A stretch of 64,000 nucleotides of DNA from Acanthornis magna. Lineage: Eukaryota > Chordata > Aves > Passeriformes > Acanthizidae. Shown here piece by piece: positions 60,782 through 64,000 of the stretch (position 1 is the stretch's first letter; each line of letters starts with the position of its first letter). The notes below the pieces were generated by a model. That model had not been told where the DNA came from. It saw nothing but the letters and a program-made list of their open reading frames with translations, and did not search any database. The stretch spans positions 186,001-250,000 of the forward strand of contig JAWUZG010000337.1 in NCBI GenBank assembly GCA_036785705.1, written 5' to 3'. The translations under genes were made by a program, and so were the position numbers.

Positions 60782-60880
60782 CAGGTAATCACACCTTGGC
60801 CGAAATGCGTTAGTTCCACACACATAGAGAAAAGTATCATTCAGCTGTTGCAAGACATGCACGTAATTACGACACTCCGT
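60782..60880 (-). CDS. SEMA4D: SEMA4D Sema-domain exon (LYVCGTNAF)
   Basis: 99 bp, 33 codons, phase 0 to 0. It reads TECRNYVHVLQQL, then LYVCGTNAFRPRCDYL. LYVCGTNAF-P-C is the canonical Sema signature. The acceptor ttacag lies inside a perfect 9-bp inverted repeat (ACACTCCGT / ACGGAGTGT, 60872-60894) spanning the intron-exon border. Confidence 0.95.
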
Positions 60881-63515
60881 CTGTAACGGAGTGTAGTTGC
60901 AGTGTTTTAAAATCTTTCTCTTCTTTCTCATGGAGAATAGAGATAACTTGCATTCTTGTGCTTTCTAATCTCATTGTTTTGGTACTGGACACTTCAGCAT
61001 TGTAACCAATCATTATAGGGGGTGGAAAAACTATCAGCCAATAATTATTAGACTATTAATGGATATATAAAGAAGTTCTTGTAAATAAAGTTTCTCTTTT
61101 CGCCATCTTGTGTGCTGCCTGCCTGACTTCCCTGCGAGCTTCCGCGAACCTCCACGAATATCAGAAAATCAGAACAACAACAGAGGATGAGGAAAGGACT
61201 AGCTCTGACAAACCACAGTCTCCACATTCCAACATAAGCAAACAATGTGCTGCCAGCTCGTCCATCGCCACGACTTGTGCCACATCACAGCGGCGAGCCC
61301 GCGTGACACACATGTGACGTTGGGACACCATCTCCCCACAGTCTCCAGGAACTCTAATCAATCCTGCAGCAGCTGTTTCCTCCAGCCAGGAGTGGGCAGC
61401 TGCCACATTACCCTAGCAGGGTACCATGCTCAGCAGGGTCCATCCCCTGTTTGATGGAAGGACAAGCTCCAAACACACATCCAATCCATGGGAACAACAA
61501 GCTAAATGTGAAGGGACTTTTGGACTTTGTCAGCCCTTGTACACCTCGATGAAACAGTGACAGCCAAGGTTGTTTCCTAAATGCAAAACCTCTAATACCC
61601 TTAAATTAGCTACAAAGCTTTGTCACTTAGAGCCATCCTTTTTTCTTTTTTCCCAGTCCTTGATATCATCCAAGGAAGCTCCTTAATATCTTTTGCTCTA
61701 AAATAGAACAAGGAGTTTGAGCAAAACCCTTAATAAAGGATACAATAAAAATTCAGAATAATAATGAAGTAAAACAACTCTAAACACCCACTTAAAAAGA
61801 GTGAAAAAACCCAGAATCAACAACAGCCCTTAATTCTTGCTGGTACACTGCCAGATCCCAACACTGAACTGTTGTTCCACGGACTTCTTAAGCAAGTTTA
61901 AGCTCTGGCCTTACTGTTCCTTCTCATGAGACAAACTAGGTATTTCTGTGACTGTATGGGAGAAAACTGCAGGGGGGGAAGAGAGTAAAACCAGTTTTCT
62001 GCCAGACCAGGCCCTTGAACAGCTTCATGAATGCTTTCTGCTGGCATTATACAGCACAGTGCTGATGGGTGGGGGAGAGAACTGTAAGTGAGAAGTGTAA
62101 GAAATAGGAGTAGTGGCTTAATACCTTGACTCTTTTGAAACTATTGCGCTGTGCAAAACATCATGGCTACAACATAAACTTGACTCCTAGAAGGTCAGAA
62201 GTACAGTGAGGAAAAAGCATGGCTGGCAGTAAGTGTCAGTTGCTAAACTGGGAGCAGGAAAAAATAAAAGAAAATTAATTCAGAGCTCTGTCAATAGATG
62301 TATTAATGGGGTCTGCAGTATACCCCAATAATTTCTGAGAGAACTTGTGGAGATTCACAGACAGTCTGCTAAACATATGCACATACATAGAAGAGAAAAT
62401 CGTATCTCATATTCATCACAGCTGTATGTGAGTATTACTAGTAGCAACCCCAACTGAACTGGAAAACAAAAATAATATTCTCTGATCCCATCCTGAAGAG
62501 ATAGACAAGGAGGAAACAGACTTTAAATGTCTGCCACACCTCATGTACCAATAATGTCCTGATGGTCACCAGTGCTCAGTCAAGGAAAAGAAGTCACTAG
62601 TCAGAGGGAGAGAGCCACTTCCACCCTGATGAAGCATATGAATGCAGGGGAACTATCAGGCCTGCATGCAGCATTTGGGGTTTTTTAACAGTGTGAACCA
62701 AAGAAGCTGCAAGTTCGAGCATCACATCCCTCAAGTGCAGAGTAGGTCTGCTTTTTGTATTCATAGCACTTGCAGACTTCTACTTTCAAACCTGTGCTAA
62801 AGGCCTGACCATCAGTCTTGCCCAGCAAATCCCTGCTTTACTGCATGAGTGGTATTGCACAAATACACTAAATGAAGTAGTATTACAAAACAGAAAGGTA
62901 CATCCACATACAACTAGCTCGAGTAAATCATCTCCACAGAGAGGCAAAAGGAGCAGGCCAGCTCCTGGCAGTCATGCGGAGTCAGTGGTTCCCACAAACA
63001 CCACGGGACCCTGCCGAGCTGGCAGGTCTGGCTGCTCTCTGAGTCACACCCGCCAAGCAACACAACACACGGATCTACACTTAGTGAAAAAATACACTGG
63101 CCTAATAAAAAGCCCCTATGCTCTAAAGCAAAGCATTTCAAATTAATCATTCATTCCGTTAAATCAAATGCGTTGACGGAATTATTGTAGTAACAAAACA
63201 CAACAGTTGCTATCAATTACTTCAGTGAAAGCTGTATCTTTTATTGTCTTAATGGAAAACCATGAACGTTAAGCACACATCACGGTGTGTTCATGTTTTC
63301 GAACATTCAAATAATATTCAACAACAAAAAATGAAGAACTAAGAATTTTTAAAAAAAGACTAAGCATTGTTTCTAACGCTCAAGTTAATAAAAAAAATTT
63401 AAGTGATTATCTTGACATTTTCATTTCAAACAGTTGGACAATTTCTTCTTTTAACGTCACTCCTCTTGAAGTAAAATGTGCAAGATCTTTCTCAACTTTC
63501 AATAAAAGTACATAC
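60881..63515 (-). other. SEMA4D: SEMA4D intron, 2.6 kb, with LTR-like segment
   Basis: Its left part holds an LTR-like sequence (listed separately). The rest, including a GC-richer patch at 61200-61450 and 62930-63060, has only short ORFs without homology I recognise. Confidence 0.6.
60900..61170 (+). mobile_element. Possible solo LTR of an endogenous retrovirus
   Basis: In about 270 bp there are two CCAAT boxes (61006-61010, 61038-61042), TATATAA at 61064-61070 and AATAAAG at 61084-61090. A CpG-containing U5-like part follows (CCCTGCGAGCTTCCGCGAACC). This order is that of a retroviral U3-R-U5, and the setting is AT-rich intron. Exact ends and target-site duplications could not be fixed, and no gag, pol or env is attached. 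It is antisense to SEMA4D. Confidence 0.4.
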
Positions 63516-63578
63516 CTGTTCTGATTTGCCCTTGAGTACACATTGAGTCCTTTTATCTTCTGTGACCTTCCAGTGTAA
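63516..63578 (-). CDS. SEMA4D: SEMA4D Sema-domain exon (WKVTEDK), most 5' exon in the window
   Basis: 63 bp, 21 codons. It reads LHWKVTEDKRTQCVLKGKSE followed by Q, aligned to human VYWKVSEDKKAKCAEKGKSKQ. Acceptor cacttag, donor GTATG. The signal peptide and roughly the first 85 residues must lie beyond the right edge. Confidence 0.9.
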
Positions 63579-64000
63579 CTAAGTGAAAAAACATGCAACA
63601 AAAAGCACATTGAAAGTACTTGAATTCAATGCAAGGTCTGAAAATCTTGCAGTGACCCACATAAGAAAAGGCAATCCTAATACTATCTAGAGCAAATGCA
63701 AGACATTTTGCAGGCAGCATTTCAAGGTTCAAAGCCATTTTTTCCCAAGGAGGTGACATTTTGAAATCCATGTGCCTTAAGCTGAACCGAACTACCGTCT
63801 TTTGGGTTCATAATGACAATTCCCCACAAATTGCTAACAAACTTTTCATTACCATATGCCTTAGGGAAATGAAACTGCAATTGTTTAAGTATTTTTGCAA
63901 TTTGAAGTACTTCCTAAGACTTGAATAAAAAACACTTGGGGGAGAGGAATCCAAGAAAACTTACTGGACCAATTTTCATTATACTGAGTACAACTTCACA
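63579..64000 (-). other. SEMA4D: SEMA4D intron running off the right edge
   Basis: AT-rich. I looked for the preceding Sema exon (AVFAVNALNIS-like) and did not find it, so it lies outside. Confidence 0.6.

Noticed and set aside
60882..61170. LTR beginning at TGTAACGGAG, 60883
   Set aside because: That sequence turned out to be the acceptor of a SEMA4D exon. If an LTR is present it must start further right.

Overview
The window looks like bird nuclear DNA: short-intron vertebrate genes, a CpG-island promoter, no prokaryotic gene organisation, and protein sequence close to amniote SEMA4D. The species cannot be named from sequence alone. Only two protein-coding genes are supported, both on the minus strand and both cut by the window edges.

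Left edge (1-5.9 kb): the 5' end of an F-box gene, best matched to FBXO15. An F-box exon lies at 583-687. A tiny first coding exon (initiator ATG at 5674) lies inside a CpG island at about 5.48-5.92 kb. The intron between them holds A-rich low-complexity DNA and a 26-A run.

Centre (5927-44174, 38.25 kb, 60% of the window): a head-to-tail macrosatellite. It has ten units and one partial unit. Eight of the ten are 3463-3465 bp and nearly identical. Two (units 8 and 9) are 4715 and 4826 bp because each carries a diverged second module of about 1.25 kb. Inside each unit, long stretches are built from degenerate monomers of about 68 bp. These are interrupted by other sequence, including a CpG-rich module with a CACGTG E-box. 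The array starts about 250 bp upstream of the FBXO15 start codon. The many short ORFs in it are copies of one another and give no sign of coding.

Right part (44.2-64 kb): a short intergenic stretch, then the 3' end and twelve coding exons of SEMA4D (class 4 semaphorin). They cover most of the Sema domain, the PSI domain, a transmembrane segment and the cytoplasmic tail; the signal peptide and first Sema residues lie beyond the right edge. Exon phases fit throughout, but three departures stand out: a splice acceptor reading GG instead of AG, absence of the Ig-like domain with an in-frame junction, and a one-base shift in the last conserved residues of the tail. These may be real lineage changes, decay of a second copy (for example a sex-chromosome or duplicate copy), or assembly error.

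The two genes are not neighbours in human (FBXO15 at 18q22, SEMA4D at 9q22). The array therefore sits exactly between two blocks of different ancestry: either a rearrangement junction or an assembly join made through a satellite. No RNA genes, CRISPR arrays or intact mobile elements were recognised.
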